NCBI RefSeq assembly: GCF_000970305.1
Contig: NZ_CP009517.1
Coordinates: 2,046,001-2,110,000 of the forward strand
DNA: 64,000 nt
Reading direction: 5' to 3'
Source of the DNA: Methanosarcina barkeri 3
Lineage (GTDB): Archaea > Halobacteriota > Methanosarcinia > Methanosarcinales > Methanosarcinaceae
In this document: piece by piece, positions 1 to 9,677 of the stretch
How the letters are laid out: each line of letters begins with the position of its first letter
Numbering within the stretch: the first letter of the stretch is position 1
Position numbers and translations under genes: made by a program
The notes under the pieces: model-generated
Databases searched by the model: none
What the model was told of the DNA's origin: nothing
The model's input: only the letters and a program-made list of their open reading frames with translations

Positions 1-2
1 CA

Positions 3-3000
3 GTGAACCTCGATACCTCAAGCAGGGATATCGATGAAAACGAATCGCAGGCTCTTTTTGAAATGTCTGGCAGTGAGGCTAACCCGTCTGGCAGTGCCAA
101 AATTAGCGGATTCACTCGTCAGAAACAGATGAATGCTGACCCTATACCTCTAGGTTCAACAAAAGTTCTTTTGTTAAAGGAAACTGGAACGGAAGCTCAG
201 GATAATTCCGGTGAGACTCAGAGTAACTCCAGTAAAACTCAGGATAATTCCGGTGAGACTCAGAGTAACTCCAGTGAAACTCAGGATAATTCCGGTGAGA
301 CTCAAAGTAACTCCAGTAAAACTCAGGAGAACTCCAGCCAGATTCAGAGTAATTCCAGCCAGATTCAGAGTAATTCCAGCCAGATTCAGAGTAATTCCAG
401 CAACAACCAGAATCTGAACATTGCAATAGTAACCGGATACAGGAGCCATGAGCTCCCTCTCAAAAACCTGATGGAAAAACTCAACAATGACAGCAGCTTA
501 AACCTTACTCTTAACTGCTTTATGGCTGACTATGTGATGGAAAACGATGTTGACCTGAGCACGATGGACATAATATACATCAATATGCTCAGTCCTTCAA
601 CAGCCCAGAAGCTTACACCAACAGTGGACAGTGCAATTACTAACGGGTGTGTGGTTATTGATGATGATACCCTTTTGAATGAGAGTATCCCGCTTCCTGA
701 AGACCAGATTGAGAGCTACAGGGAAAAACTGAACAACTACTGGCTTAACGGGGCTTATGAACAGGATAATTTGAAAAATCTCGTATTCTGTATCGCCAGT
801 GACTGCTGCGGCAGGTCTGACCTGCAGTACGAGGAGCCGCATACGCTTCCTGAAAGAGCGATCTATCACACGAACATGACAGGCTACTTTACCGATTCTC
901 TGGATACCTACCTTGCATGGTATTCAAACCGAAGTGATGGAGGGCATGTATACGATCCTGCAAAGCCCACAGTTGCAATTACCATGTACCAGAGCTATTT
1001 CCCATTCCAGATTGAGCCAATTGATGCCTTGATCTCAAAACTGGAAGCAAAAGGCTACAATGTTATTGCCACATATGGATCCGATAACCTATCCTCAGGT
1101 GATTTTTTCAAGCAGGGGGATGAGGTTCTTGTAGATGCGATTATTTCATTTACGTACTTTGGCAACAAGTTTGATGCCGAAGATCTCGATGTACCTGTAA
1201 TTAACGGCATTATTGACAATTACATGAACAAAACCGAGTATGAAACCAACAGCAGACCGCTTCCTGCGGACAAGATGATGAAGCTCGACTTGCAGGAACT
1301 CTGGGGAGCTATTGACCCTATAATAATGGCTGCAACGGAAGTAGATCCCGAAACAGAGACCGAGACTTCGGTTTCCATAGATTACCAGGTAGACTGGCTT
1401 GTTGACCGCGTGGAAAGCTGGGTAAACCTTAGTGAAATTCCGGGGTCGGACAAAAAAGTTGCTATAATCTATTATAATCATGGAGGAGGTAAGGATAATA
1501 TAGGGGCTTCTTATCTCGATGTTATTCCAAGTTTGTCCAACCTTCTTGATGCTATGGCTAAAGACGGTTACGACCTGAATGAAAGCCAGTCCCTTAACGA
1601 GACCGAGCTCCTGAATTTGATGCTTACTCAGGGTATCAACATAGGAACCTGGGCTCCAGGGGAACTCCAGAAATTGGTTGATACCGGAAAAGTAGTTCTC
1701 CTTCCCGAAAGTACCTATGAGCAATGGTTCTCGGAATTACCTGAAGAGAGACAGCAGGAGGTCATTGACCAGTGGGGTCCGGCTCCTGGAAAGATCATGG
1801 TCTGGGAAAACGAGAGTGGAAAATACCTCGTAATTCCCAGAATCGAGGTAGGGGAAAATATTATTCTGGCTCCGCAGCCTTCAAGAGGCTGGCTTGATGA
1901 TAACGAAGCTCTTTATCATGACAAGGATTTACCTCCTCACCACCAGTACATTGCTTTCTACCTCTGGCTCCAGCATTCCAAGGAAGAAGGGGGATTCGGC
2001 AGTGATGCCCTTGTCCACTTCGGCAGGCATGGGACCCAGGAATGGCTGCCTGGAAAAGAGTTTGGGCTCTCTCGGTATGACTGGCCTTCCCTGATGATAG
2101 GTGATAAGCCCGTGGTTTATCCTTATGTCATGGACGGGCTTGGTGAAGGCAATGAGGCAAAGCGCAGAGGAGGAGCAGTCATAATTGACCATCTTGTCCC
2201 GCCGATTCTTTCAGCAGGAAGCTATGGGGATTATGCAAACCTGAGCGAAGCTATCCAGAACTATGAACAGGCAGATACAAACGCTTCCCTTAAAGCGGCT
2301 CACAGGTCTGAGGTTTTAAACCTGACTCAGTCTCTTTCCCTGGATGAAGATTTCAACATGACAGAGGCAGAAAACAACGAGACTTACTTTAATACCACTT
2401 TCCTGGAAGGGCTTGAAGATCTTCTGGACGAGTATAAGAGCCAGTCCATGCCTTACGGGCTGCATGTCCTGGGCACAGGCCCGAAAGGAGAGCAGCTTGT
2501 GGGCATGGTAAATTCCATGCTAGGTACTGAGTTTGCTGATTCGGTTAATGAATTCAATAAAACCGAAGGAGCCCAGCTTTATCTGCTTGACCTGGTCCTG
2601 AACCAGGGAGTCAACTCCACAAATGCCCAGAAGAAGGTACTTGGGAAAGGAAACGAAACCGTCAATACCTTCCTTTCCAGTGCGAAAGAATATGCTGAAA
2701 ATCTGTCTCTTGGGGAAGAGGAAATCAATCAGGTTCTTAAAGCCCTGAACGGCAGTTTTATACCCGGGAACCTCGGAGGCGACCCTGTAAGAAATCCTGA
2801 AACTCTACCGTCAGGAAGAAATTTCTACGCTTTTGACCAGCGGATAGTGCCGACAGAAGCTGCCTGGACTCTCGGGCAGGAAATGGCTGACCAGATGCTT
2901 GAAGCCTACGTTGCCGAGCACGGAGCCTACCCGAAAAAGGTGGCTTACGTCCTCTGGGCAGGAGAAACCACAAGGCACGAAGGGGTTATGGAAGCAGAGA

Positions 3001-4463
3001 TCCTCTACTTGCTAGGGGTCAAGCCTGTGTGGAACAGCGGCAGGGTAGTTGATGTGGAAGCTATTCCTATGGAAACACTGGGAAGACCGAGAATTGATGT
3101 GGTAATGCAAATTTCAGGCCTTTACAGAGACATGTACCCTGACAAGGTTCGCTTGCTGGACAAGGCCGTAAAACTGGCTTATGCCCAGGAAGACTCTCCC
3201 AATTATGTCAGGGAAAATGCAGATGCTCTGAAATCTTCTTTGGCGAGTGAAAGTTCCTTTAATGAAAGTGAAGCTCTGGACCTTGCCCTGCTCAGGATTT
3301 TCGGGTCTTCGGATGGCGCCTACGGCACAGGCCTTCCCAATGCAGTTTCTGCAAGTGATACCTGGGAAACCAATGGCGCACTTGCAGAGCTTTACATTAG
3401 CAAGATGTGCAATGCCTACGGAGAAGATGTATGGGGCGAAAACCTGAAGGAACTTTTTGAAAAGAACCTTGAAGGAACTGAAGCTACAGTACACAGCCGG
3501 AGTACAAACCTCTATGGAACCCTGGACAACGATGACTTTTTCCAGTACATGGGAGGGCTGAATCTTGCGGTCAGTTATGTTTCGGGAGGAGAGTATCCTG
3601 ATTCATATATCACGAACATGCTGACAAACGGAGACGAGAAAACCGAAACCCTGGAAAAGTTTCTCACGAGAGAAACATACTCCAGATATTTCAATTCAAA
3701 ATGGATCGAAGGTATGCAGGGTAACGGTTATGCAGGAGCCAGGGAAATGTCGGATTTCGTTGAGAACCTCTGGGGCTGGGAAGCTACGAACCCGGACTTG
3801 ATCAGTGATGACGTATGGAACCAGGTATATAAGACGTACATGGCAGATCAGGAACTAAGAGACTGGGTTAAGCAGAATAATCCTTATGCTTACCAGGCCA
3901 TGACAGCCCGGATGCTGGAGACTGCCCGCAAAGGGAACTGGGATGCTTCGGATGAGGTACTCGAAAGCCTGGCCACGGAATATGAAGAATCCGTAGTTGA
4001 AGATGGGGTTACTTGCTGCCACCATACCTGCGGAAACCCCCTTCTCAACAGCTACGTATCAGGCATGGTCTCAGTCCCGGGTTTTAGCGAAGCAATAGAA
4101 AATGCTACGCAGGAATCTCTTGAACAGGAAGAGACTGAAAAACAAAGCAGCAGTGGTGAGAAACACAGCAGTAGCGGGAATAAAGGAAGTTCGACGCCTG
4201 TAATTAGGAGTACAGGGAGCAGCAATCAGACTGTTGTAGAGAGCGATGCAGGATACGGAGTCGATTCTCCCGAACCTGCTCCCGAGGTCTCAAAATCAGC
4301 TGCTGACCAGGATTATGTTGAAGGCTATGAAATGCAAAAAGACTCTACAGACGAGCCAGATAATAGCGGTTTCTCATTTTCGGGTTCCGATATTTTTGGG
4401 ATTCTCTTCGTAGTAGCAGCCATTGGTGGAATCTATCTCGGATTCTATAAAAAGAAGGTGTAA
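3..4463 (+). CDS. CobN-like cobaltochelatase/Mg-chelatase large subunit, surface anchored (5' end outside window)
   Basis: CobN/ChlH proteins are the large subunits of chelatases that insert Co or Mg into tetrapyrroles with an AAA+ partner. Visible CobN hallmarks are DALVHFGRHGTQEWLPGK (about residues 667-684 of the visible part), the block beginning YVLWAGETTRHEGV (about 982), GTLDNDDFFQYMGGLNLA (about 1172) and GYAGAREMSDFVENLWGW (about 1243). The frame is open to the window edge, so the GTG at position 3 is only the first possible codon and the gene begins upstream. Residues about 65-135 are a Ser/Asn/Gln repeat rich in N-glycosylation sequons. The C-terminus has a Ser-rich linker, one hydrophobic segment (about 1458-1480) and a KKKV tail, which suggests an extracytoplasmic protein anchored at its C-terminus. 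Classical CobN is cytoplasmic, so the substrate and location are uncertain. No ATPase partner lies downstream. Confidence 0.85.
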   Translation: MNLDTSSRDIDENESQALFEMSGSEANPSGSAKISGFTRQKQMNADPIPLGSTKVLLLKETGTEAQDNSGETQSNSSKTQDNSGETQSNSSETQDNSGETQSNSSKTQENSSQIQSNSSQIQSNSSQIQSNSSNNQNLNIAIVTGYRSHELPLKNLMEKLNNDSSLNLTLNCFMADYVMENDVDLSTMDIIYINMLSPSTAQKLTPTVDSAITNGCVVIDDDTLLNESIPLPEDQIESYREKLNNYWLNGAYEQDNLKNLVFCIASDCCGRSDLQYEEPHTLPERAIYHTNMTGYFTDSLDTYLAWYSNRSDGGHVYDPAKPTVAITMYQSYFPFQIEPIDALISKLEAKGYNVIATYGSDNLSSGDFFKQGDEVLVDAIISFTYFGNKFDAEDLDVPVINGIIDNYMNKTEYETNSRPLPADKMMKLDLQELWGAIDPIIMAATEVDPETETETSVSIDYQVDWLVDRVESWVNLSEIPGSDKKVAIIYYNHGGGKDNIGASYLDVIPSLSNLLDAMAKDGYDLNESQSLNETELLNLMLTQGINIGTWAPGELQKLVDTGKVVLLPESTYEQWFSELPEERQQEVIDQWGPAPGKIMVWENESGKYLVIPRIEVGENIILAPQPSRGWLDDNEALYHDKDLPPHHQYIAFYLWLQHSKEEGGFGSDALVHFGRHGTQEWLPGKEFGLSRYDWPSLMIGDKPVVYPYVMDGLGEGNEAKRRGGAVIIDHLVPPILSAGSYGDYANLSEAIQNYEQADTNASLKAAHRSEVLNLTQSLSLDEDFNMTEAENNETYFNTTFLEGLEDLLDEYKSQSMPYGLHVLGTGPKGEQLVGMVNSMLGTEFADSVNEFNKTEGAQLYLLDLVLNQGVNSTNAQKKVLGKGNETVNTFLSSAKEYAENLSLGEEEINQVLKALNGSFIPGNLGGDPVRNPETLPSGRNFYAFDQRIVPTEAAWTLGQEMADQMLEAYVAEHGAYPKKVAYVLWAGETTRHEGVMEAEILYLLGVKPVWNSGRVVDVEAIPMETLGRPRIDVVMQISGLYRDMYPDKVRLLDKAVKLAYAQEDSPNYVRENADALKSSLASESSFNESEALDLALLRIFGSSDGAYGTGLPNAVSASDTWETNGALAELYISKMCNAYGEDVWGENLKELFEKNLEGTEATVHSRSTNLYGTLDNDDFFQYMGGLNLAVSYVSGGEYPDSYITNMLTNGDEKTETLEKFLTRETYSRYFNSKWIEGMQGNGYAGAREMSDFVENLWGWEATNPDLISDDVWNQVYKTYMADQELRDWVKQNNPYAYQAMTARMLETARKGNWDASDEVLESLATEYEESVVEDGVTCCHHTCGNPLLNSYVSGMVSVPGFSEAIENATQESLEQEETEKQSSSGEKHSSSGNKGSSTPVIRSTGSSNQTVVESDAGYGVDSPEPAPEVSKSAADQDYVEGYEMQKDSTDEPDNSGFSFSGSDIFGILFVVAAIGGIYLGFYKKKV
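198..404 (+). repeat. In-frame 15/30-bp repeats in the CobN-like gene
   Basis: Degenerate 15-bp units, paired into 30-bp units, encode alternating pentapeptides such as QDNSG, ETQSN, SSKTQ and SSQIQ. The array keeps frame and adds NxS/T sequons, as expected of a flexible glycosylated linker before the chelatase domain. Confidence 0.85.
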
Positions 4464-4917
4464 AAGTAATAAAAAGAAGGTGTAAAAGTACATTGAAAGA
4501 AGAGAGCTTTCATTTGATGCTCTTTTCTTTTCCGTTTTCTTTTTCCATTTTCTTTTTTCGTTTTCTTTTTCCATTTTCTTTTTTGATTTTTTATATGGTT
4601 ATTTTTCCTTAGAGCATGTTTTAAAATTTAAACCATTTCTACAATTGGATGTTCTACAATTGGATAATGGTCAACGGAACTTTAAATTCATATAACAAAT
4701 TTTTCTGAAATTTGCTTGTTTTCCTTTGTTCATATTGAAGACTAATTATAATGACTCTATAGGAATTCTCTCTAAACTTGTTTTCACTAAGCTCGATTTA
4801 AACCTTGAAACTTGACGCTACAAGCCCATTTCAAAATACCCATTATATTACAGTACTCAAAAATTTGACTTTAAATTTATAGAAATATTGGCAGCTATTC
4901 AGTCATCAAATTCAAAA
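4464..4917. other. Intergenic region with a 22-bp duplication at the chelatase stop codon
   Basis: The sequence AAAAAGAAGGTGTAAAAGTA containing the chelatase stop codon occurs twice in tandem (from about 4449 and 4471). A hairpin and pyrimidine-rich tracts follow. No gene is seen in the remainder, which is AT-rich. Confidence 0.6.
4503..4530 (+). terminator. Hairpin plus T-rich tract after the CobN-like gene
   Basis: AGAGC (4503-4507) pairs with GCTCT (4519-4523) and is followed by a long run of T/C-rich sequence. Archaeal termination mainly needs T tracts, which are plentiful here to about 4590. Confidence 0.5.
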
Positions 4918-5313
4918 TCAAGGGATGCTCATTTTGTAGTCATAATCGGCATCATATTTTCTGTAGTCAGAAGTAAGCTCTTCGCCTTGTTGTATATCTC
5001 TTGCAGCGAAAGTTATTCCTTCGTTCTCTTCTTCGGGAGTTTCGTCTATGCAATTAGGATCATCGGAGTGATTAAAAAAACGAGCATCATCAAGACATAG
5101 AATATATTTATTTGTATCCGGATTAAGATATGCGTATTTCAAAAAACATTCTTTAGTTGTCTCCGGTAGTTTAGCAAGTTCATTTTTATCAATTTTGATA
5201 TCAAATCCAGAGTGAAATTTCCATATTACAGTTCCTTTTGGAATAAATTGATTAGCGAAAAGACCAATACCATTTATCTTACTTGGCCCTATTTTTGTGT
5301 TTGTTAACAGCAT
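4918..5313 (-). CDS. SET-domain protein (protein-lysine methyltransferase-like)
   Basis: SET proteins transfer methyl groups from S-adenosylmethionine to lysine side chains. The 131-residue product is little more than a SET core: an N-terminal strand with KINGIGLFA, the NHSxxPN-type motif in FFNHSDDPNC, and GEELTSDYRKY near the C-terminus, which matches the catalytic Tyr motif (GEELxxDY). The reading frame continues 28 codons upstream into hydrophobic, low-complexity sequence, so I place the start at the ATG at 5311-5313, just before the first conserved strand (MLLTNTKIG). It stands alone between oppositely oriented genes, so context gives no substrate. Similar small SET proteins occur in archaea and bacteria; their targets are mostly unknown. 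Confidence 0.85.
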   Translation of the reverse strand: MLLTNTKIGPSKINGIGLFANQFIPKGTVIWKFHSGFDIKIDKNELAKLPETTKECFLKYAYLNPDTNKYILCLDDARFFNHSDDPNCIDETPEEENEGITFAARDIQQGEELTSDYRKYDADYDYKMSIP

Positions 5314-5641
5314 AAGGAAAAAGTGTGAGTTAAAATATTTGAGTATTTCGATGATAATGGTAGCATTATAAAAACCAAACCATATTTCATAATACATAAT
5401 TTATCTAGTTCAATGTTTAACAATGCTCTTTTCTTTTCCATTTCTGAAATTCAGGTATATGTTGACATTAAAGATAGTACTTTATCTCGTTTTATTTGAA
5501 AATGGCAGTGTTATGAATTTGCTGCAAATTATAAGTCAAGTTTTTGTACGTTGTGGATAATTTTGACCTTTTGATATATGTTTGCAATAAATACTCAAAT
5601 AATGCTAATTATGTTTATTTTGTCATAATATTTGGCAAGTG

Positions 5642-5649
5642 TTATATAA
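5642..5649 (+). promoter_or_regulatory. TATA box of the subtilisin gene
   Basis: TTATATAA lies 23-30 nt before the ATG at 5672, so transcription would start almost at the ATG. This implies a leaderless mRNA and supports that start. No Shine-Dalgarno sequence precedes the ATG. Confidence 0.55.
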
Positions 5650-5671
5650 AATAATGAATATTTGAATATTT

Positions 5672-6835
5672 ATGTGGAAAAGGGTAATGTTGTTTACGAC
5701 GCTAATTTTTGTTAGCAGTTTAATGATCACCACTGCTGGGGCAGCACCGGTAATCATAAGCTTTAAAGATAAAACTGATCCAGAAATTGTACAGCTTCAT
5801 GGAAAAGTAACGCACAGCTACAAGTACATACCTGCAGTGGCTGCTGACCTTCCGGAACAGGCAATTGAGGATCTGAAAAAAAATAACAAAATCGCATGCA
5901 TAGAACCGGACTATGAAGTAAGTGTACTGGAAGAGGTCGTACCGTGGGGAATAACTAGAATTGGGGCTCCAGTGGTACATACAAATGGTAACAAAGGGAC
6001 TGGAATAAACGTTGCAATAATTGATACCGGAATTAATTATAATAATCCTGACCTGCGTGACAATTATAAAGGAGGATATGATTTCGTAAATGATGATGCC
6101 AATCCTCTTGATGATAACGGGCATGGGACACATTGTGCCGGTATCATTGCTGCCGCACATAATAATATAGGAGTTATCGGCGTTGCTCCTGAAGCAAATC
6201 TCTATTCACTTAAAACTGTTAATGGTACAGGAAGCGGTAATGTCAGCGACTTGATATCTGCAATTGAATGGGCAATTGATACCTGTAAGGATGCGGATAC
6301 TTCAAACGATATTCAGATTATATCCATGAGTCTGGGTTCAAACGATAGAGTGACAGCACTGGAAACAGCATGCTCACGAGCATACGATTCCGGAATTCTG
6401 CTGGTTGCAGCTGCTGGAAACGATGGAAATGAAAGAGGAACAGGAGATTCTGTAGATTATCCCGGAGCCTACGGTTCAGTAATAGCAGTTGCTGCAACCG
6501 ATTCCATGAATAAAAGGGCCTCATTTTCAAGTACAGGACCAGCTGTTGAGCTTGCTGCGCCAGGCGTTAATATCCTCTCAACCTATCAGGATGGCTGGGC
6601 TTCGTTAAGCGGAACATCCATGGCATGTCCTCATGTTGCAGGAACTGCAGCACTGGTTCTGGCAGCAAGCCCATCTTTTACCAATGACAATATAAGAAGC
6701 AGGCTTGCACAAACAGCTACAGATCTCGGTACTTCAGGAAGAGATAATCTGTACGGATATGGACTTGTGAATGCAGAAGCTTCAGCAGCCGACAGTACCT
6801 GTGAAACAACGATGAAAAATCGGAAAGTATCCTAA
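5672..6835 (+). CDS. Secreted subtilisin-like serine protease (S8 family)
   Basis: A 387-residue preproprotein. Residues 1-25 are a signal peptide with a hydrophobic core and AGAA end. About 26-88 resemble the I9 propeptide inhibitor, with HGKVTHSYKYIPAVAADL and an EPDYEV end. The S8 catalytic domain follows, with Asp118 in IIDTGIN, His151 in NGHGTHCAG, the oxyanion Asn250 in AAAGNDGN and Ser316 in SGTSMACPH. All key residues are present, so an active, self-processing extracellular protease is expected. Archaeal homologues often carry PKD or other C-terminal extensions; this one ends just after the catalytic domain (SSAADSTCETTMKNRKVS), so it is probably released or loosely held. It appears to be transcribed alone. 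Confidence 0.95.
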   Translation: MWKRVMLFTTLIFVSSLMITTAGAAPVIISFKDKTDPEIVQLHGKVTHSYKYIPAVAADLPEQAIEDLKKNNKIACIEPDYEVSVLEEVVPWGITRIGAPVVHTNGNKGTGINVAIIDTGINYNNPDLRDNYKGGYDFVNDDANPLDDNGHGTHCAGIIAAAHNNIGVIGVAPEANLYSLKTVNGTGSGNVSDLISAIEWAIDTCKDADTSNDIQIISMSLGSNDRVTALETACSRAYDSGILLVAAAGNDGNERGTGDSVDYPGAYGSVIAVAATDSMNKRASFSSTGPAVELAAPGVNILSTYQDGWASLSGTSMACPHVAGTAALVLAASPSFTNDNIRSRLAQTATDLGTSGRDNLYGYGLVNAEASAADSTCETTMKNRKVS

Positions 6836-6918
6836 AAAACACTGGAGATAGTTTTATCTTAAGCTGACTAGTTTGGATAAAAAAGAAATACTTTTAAAAA
6901 CATTACAAATTCGGCTAT

Positions 6919-7110
6919 CAGTAAGATAATCAGTAAGATGACCAGTAAGGTAATCAGTAAGGTAATCAGTAAGGTAATCAGTAAGGTAATCAGTAAGGTA
7001 ATCAGTAAGGTAATCAGTAAGGTAATCAGTAAGGTAATCAGTAAGGTAATCAGTAAGGTAATCAGTAAGGTAATCAGTAAGGTAATCAGTAAGGTAATCA
7101 GTAAGATATT
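6919..7110. repeat. 12-bp tandem repeat, 16 copies
   Basis: The unit CAGTAAGGTAAT is repeated 16 times without interruption. The first two copies and the last differ at a few positions; the central copies are identical. The period is a multiple of three, so spurious ORFs run through it on both strands (VISK and LTDY repeats). It starts 83 nt after the subtilisin stop codon. Confidence 0.95.
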
Positions 7111-7576
7111 TACTGACTATAATTATCAGAAGATTTTTATACATACGACTGTATTGTTATCCTGGCAGGTCGATGGTTCTATTTCAGACGTAAAAGCTAC
7201 CTCCTAAATCAGATTGTTTTCACAAAGACCCCTACTAAAACTCCCATTTATCGGCCTGCTGTATCCTCCCTTTTTAGAAAAAGGTTTTAAAAACCTATTC
7301 TCTTTACTTATTTTCCTACACACAATGAAAAGAATTACATGAACTCTTACCGGAATTTATTAATTGGAAAGCATGATCACCTTAGAAGCTTCCTGCTTTT
7401 TTGATTACAGAATCTCTATTGCGGTCAATTTTCAGCCCTAGTTTTTCCTATCGATGACCGTAACCTATGGAATGATCGAGTTCAGAAAAGCTTCAGTAAA
7501 AATTTGTTAAAAATAGAAAGATAAATTAGGAAGACGTGCCTACTGTTAATCGTTATGTTTTGGGAAAGGTGATTGA
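7111..7576. other. Intergenic region without a recognised gene
   Basis: AT-rich, with stops in all frames and no convincing homology by eye. The last 20 nt hold the GGGAAAGGTGA ribosome-binding site of the next gene. Confidence 0.5.
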
Positions 7577-8032
7577 TTGGGTACTGAAAGTCTTCGGACT
7601 TATAATAAAATCGAACCATCTTCATTTTCTATGAATGATAGAATAATACAAATTATCGGGTTCTCTACGTTACTACTATGGCTCGTAGTATATGTGATCA
7701 AAGAAATCAATTTTAACCAATACGAAAACGGTGCACTGATTGACGACGGTTCATTAATAAAAGTAATATTATCTCTAGCCGCATTATGCTTTATGGTGTC
7801 TATTCTTCTAGGAGTATGGGCATACTATAAAACAAAACGCACTTATTCTAATGATCCATCAACAGGAATATTGAACGCAATTAAGTGGCTTGCATTAGGA
7901 CTTTTTGTTCTCATGACATCAATTCCACAGATATTTTTCCCAGAATCCGACCGATTCTTTGGTGTATACTTAATTGCATTGACGTATGCAGGAAAACACG
8001 TAATGGGAAAGATTTCAAAAAATACGGAGTAA
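7577..8032 (+). CDS. Small four-helix membrane protein, function unknown
   Basis: The 151-residue product has four hydrophobic segments (about residues 24-42, 62-84, 101-118 and 126-142), a Ser/Lys-containing N-terminus and a short Lys-rich C-terminus. I recognise no family. The start is a TTG at 7577, supported by GAAAGGTGA a few bases upstream and by the absence of an earlier start in frame. It is flanked by long non-coding spacers, so it is probably a single-gene transcript. Confidence 0.65.
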   Translation: MGTESLRTYNKIEPSSFSMNDRIIQIIGFSTLLLWLVVYVIKEINFNQYENGALIDDGSLIKVILSLAALCFMVSILLGVWAYYKTKRTYSNDPSTGILNAIKWLALGLFVLMTSIPQIFFPESDRFFGVYLIALTYAGKHVMGKISKNTE

Positions 8033-8873
8033 ATCCTGGATTAACTTGAGAGTAAAGGACAGCTTATTCTGAGCCCTGTATTTGATTATAAGAAATTATC
8101 CCATAACCCCTTTTCCAGTTCAGGCACCACTACTTCAACTGAAGTGGACATCGATGTAAAGATTCCTAATGGAATCTTCAGCCAACTAAACAGCTTTTTT
8201 TGATCTGAACAGCCTTTAACTGTTCTCTTTTTGTACAAAATCGGGACAGATGTGCTCAACTTCCAAGATCTACAGAGAGCAGGACTGAGAAATACCGTAA
8301 AACAGATAATATGAGGCAGACAGTGTTGTAGGCTTCACTATGCAAGATATAAATTGCCAGAACTTCCACCAGGGTTTTTTGCTTTCCATAATCTCTGGAA
8401 GCAACTTGGTATCAAAATTCCTGTTTTATGGAATTAAGCTCTGGATATGAACAACTTGTTTTTGTGTAACTTGACTAGAAGCGACTGTATTAAAATAAAT
8501 TACGCAGATTATTTGCAAAGTGATTTTCAATTGATGAAATGATCTTGAAAATCAAGACATTCAATTATCGAAACTTGTGCATAGTATATTCTGTGACGAC
8601 TCCTAAGCTGCGTGATCTAGTCACCACGCAGCCATAAAGGATCTATATATATCATATTCAGCTGTTTTCGTAAAGCCACATAATTTTTGCCTGAATAAAG
8701 TTGTAATTGAAGATTATTTATTGGGATAAAAAGAAAAAATACAATAAGTTTAGGCAAAGACTACTGCATTTAAATGATCTACTGCCCAATATACTGATAT
8801 TTAAAATCATTAAATTACTGTAATTAACATTAATCAGATGCTTATACCGAATAAAACAAAAAAGGAATTAATC
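8033..8873. other. 841-nt gene-free spacer with one GC-rich hairpin
   Basis: No open frame of useful length or familiar protein motif is visible on either strand. The one clear structure is GCTGCGTG (8607-8614) pairing perfectly with CACGCAGC (8625-8632) around a 10-nt loop, in otherwise AT-rich sequence; AT-rich TATA-like sequence follows at 8643-8650. The hairpin could be a terminator or part of a small RNA. Confidence 0.45.
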
Positions 8874-9512
8874 ATGGATTTTACAATTCGCAATGAAAAA
8901 GCAGAGGACTTCAATCAAGTCGAAAACTTGACAAGAGAAGCATTTTGGAACCTCTATGTACCTGGCTGTAACGAACATTATTTAGTACATATTATGAGAA
9001 ATCATCCTGATTTTATTAAGAAACTTGATTTTGTTGCAGAATACAACGGTGAAATAATTGGTAACATTATGTACACCAAAGCCTGGTTGTATTCGGAAGA
9101 TGGAATTAAGATAGAAATTGCGAGTTTTGGCCCAATAAGTGTATTACCGAAATATCAGCGGAAAGGTGTAGGCAGTGCATTAATTCACCACACAATTGAT
9201 ATTGCTAAAAACAATGGAATAGGTGTGATTGTTATATTCGGCGACCCCCATAACTATTGCAAGCACGGTTTTAAAAGCAGTAAAGATTTCAATATTAGCG
9301 ACATGAATGGTGAATATCCTTACGGAATGCTTGCTTTAGAATTAAAGGAAGGAACTGTTAAAGGGCATAATTGGAAGTATAAATATAGTCCGGTATTAGA
9401 AATTAATGAAGCTGATGCAGAAAAGTATGACAAAAAATTTGAACATAAAGAAAAAAGATACATGCCCTCTCAGGAGATATTCTCAATTGCAGTAAGATCA
9501 TACCTGAAGTAA
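8874..9512 (+). CDS. GNAT-family N-acetyltransferase
   Basis: GNAT enzymes move an acetyl group from acetyl-CoA to an amine. The acetyl-CoA loop is clear in LPKYQRKGVGSALIHH (about residues 94-109), the R/Q-x-x-G-x-G/A signature. The order of N-terminal strand, GEIIGNIMY, ASFGPISVLP, the signature, and then IVIFGDPHNYCKHGFK matches the COG3153-like group. The start is taken at the ATG at 8874 (MDFTIRNEKAED) because AAAAGGAATT lies just upstream and the 12 extra upstream residues do not look like the domain. Length is 212 residues, somewhat long for a single GNAT domain. The substrate cannot be read from the sequence. Confidence 0.88.
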   Translation: MDFTIRNEKAEDFNQVENLTREAFWNLYVPGCNEHYLVHIMRNHPDFIKKLDFVAEYNGEIIGNIMYTKAWLYSEDGIKIEIASFGPISVLPKYQRKGVGSALIHHTIDIAKNNGIGVIVIFGDPHNYCKHGFKSSKDFNISDMNGEYPYGMLALELKEGTVKGHNWKYKYSPVLEINEADAEKYDKKFEHKEKRYMPSQEIFSIAVRSYLK

Positions 9513-9677
9513 CACTCATATAAAAGTAACATTTATCTAACAGTATAATTCATCTAACAATCGCTTCCCCATCAAACGCAAAAAAATAAAAAACATAGAG
9601 ATGAGACGGTCTATCGGATTAAGAGAAGCAATTTTGAGTTTGGGATCAGCTCCATATTTACATACTTCATATTGTGT

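Noticed and set aside
142-449. Three overlapping repeat-rich ORFs antisense or out of frame to the CobN-like gene
   Set aside because: Shadows of the 15/30-bp in-frame repeat of the real gene.
6854-7207. Reading frames of 89-96 codons on both strands
   Set aside because: They exist only because the 12-bp tandem repeat keeps frame; no domain, start site or conservation signal supports a protein.
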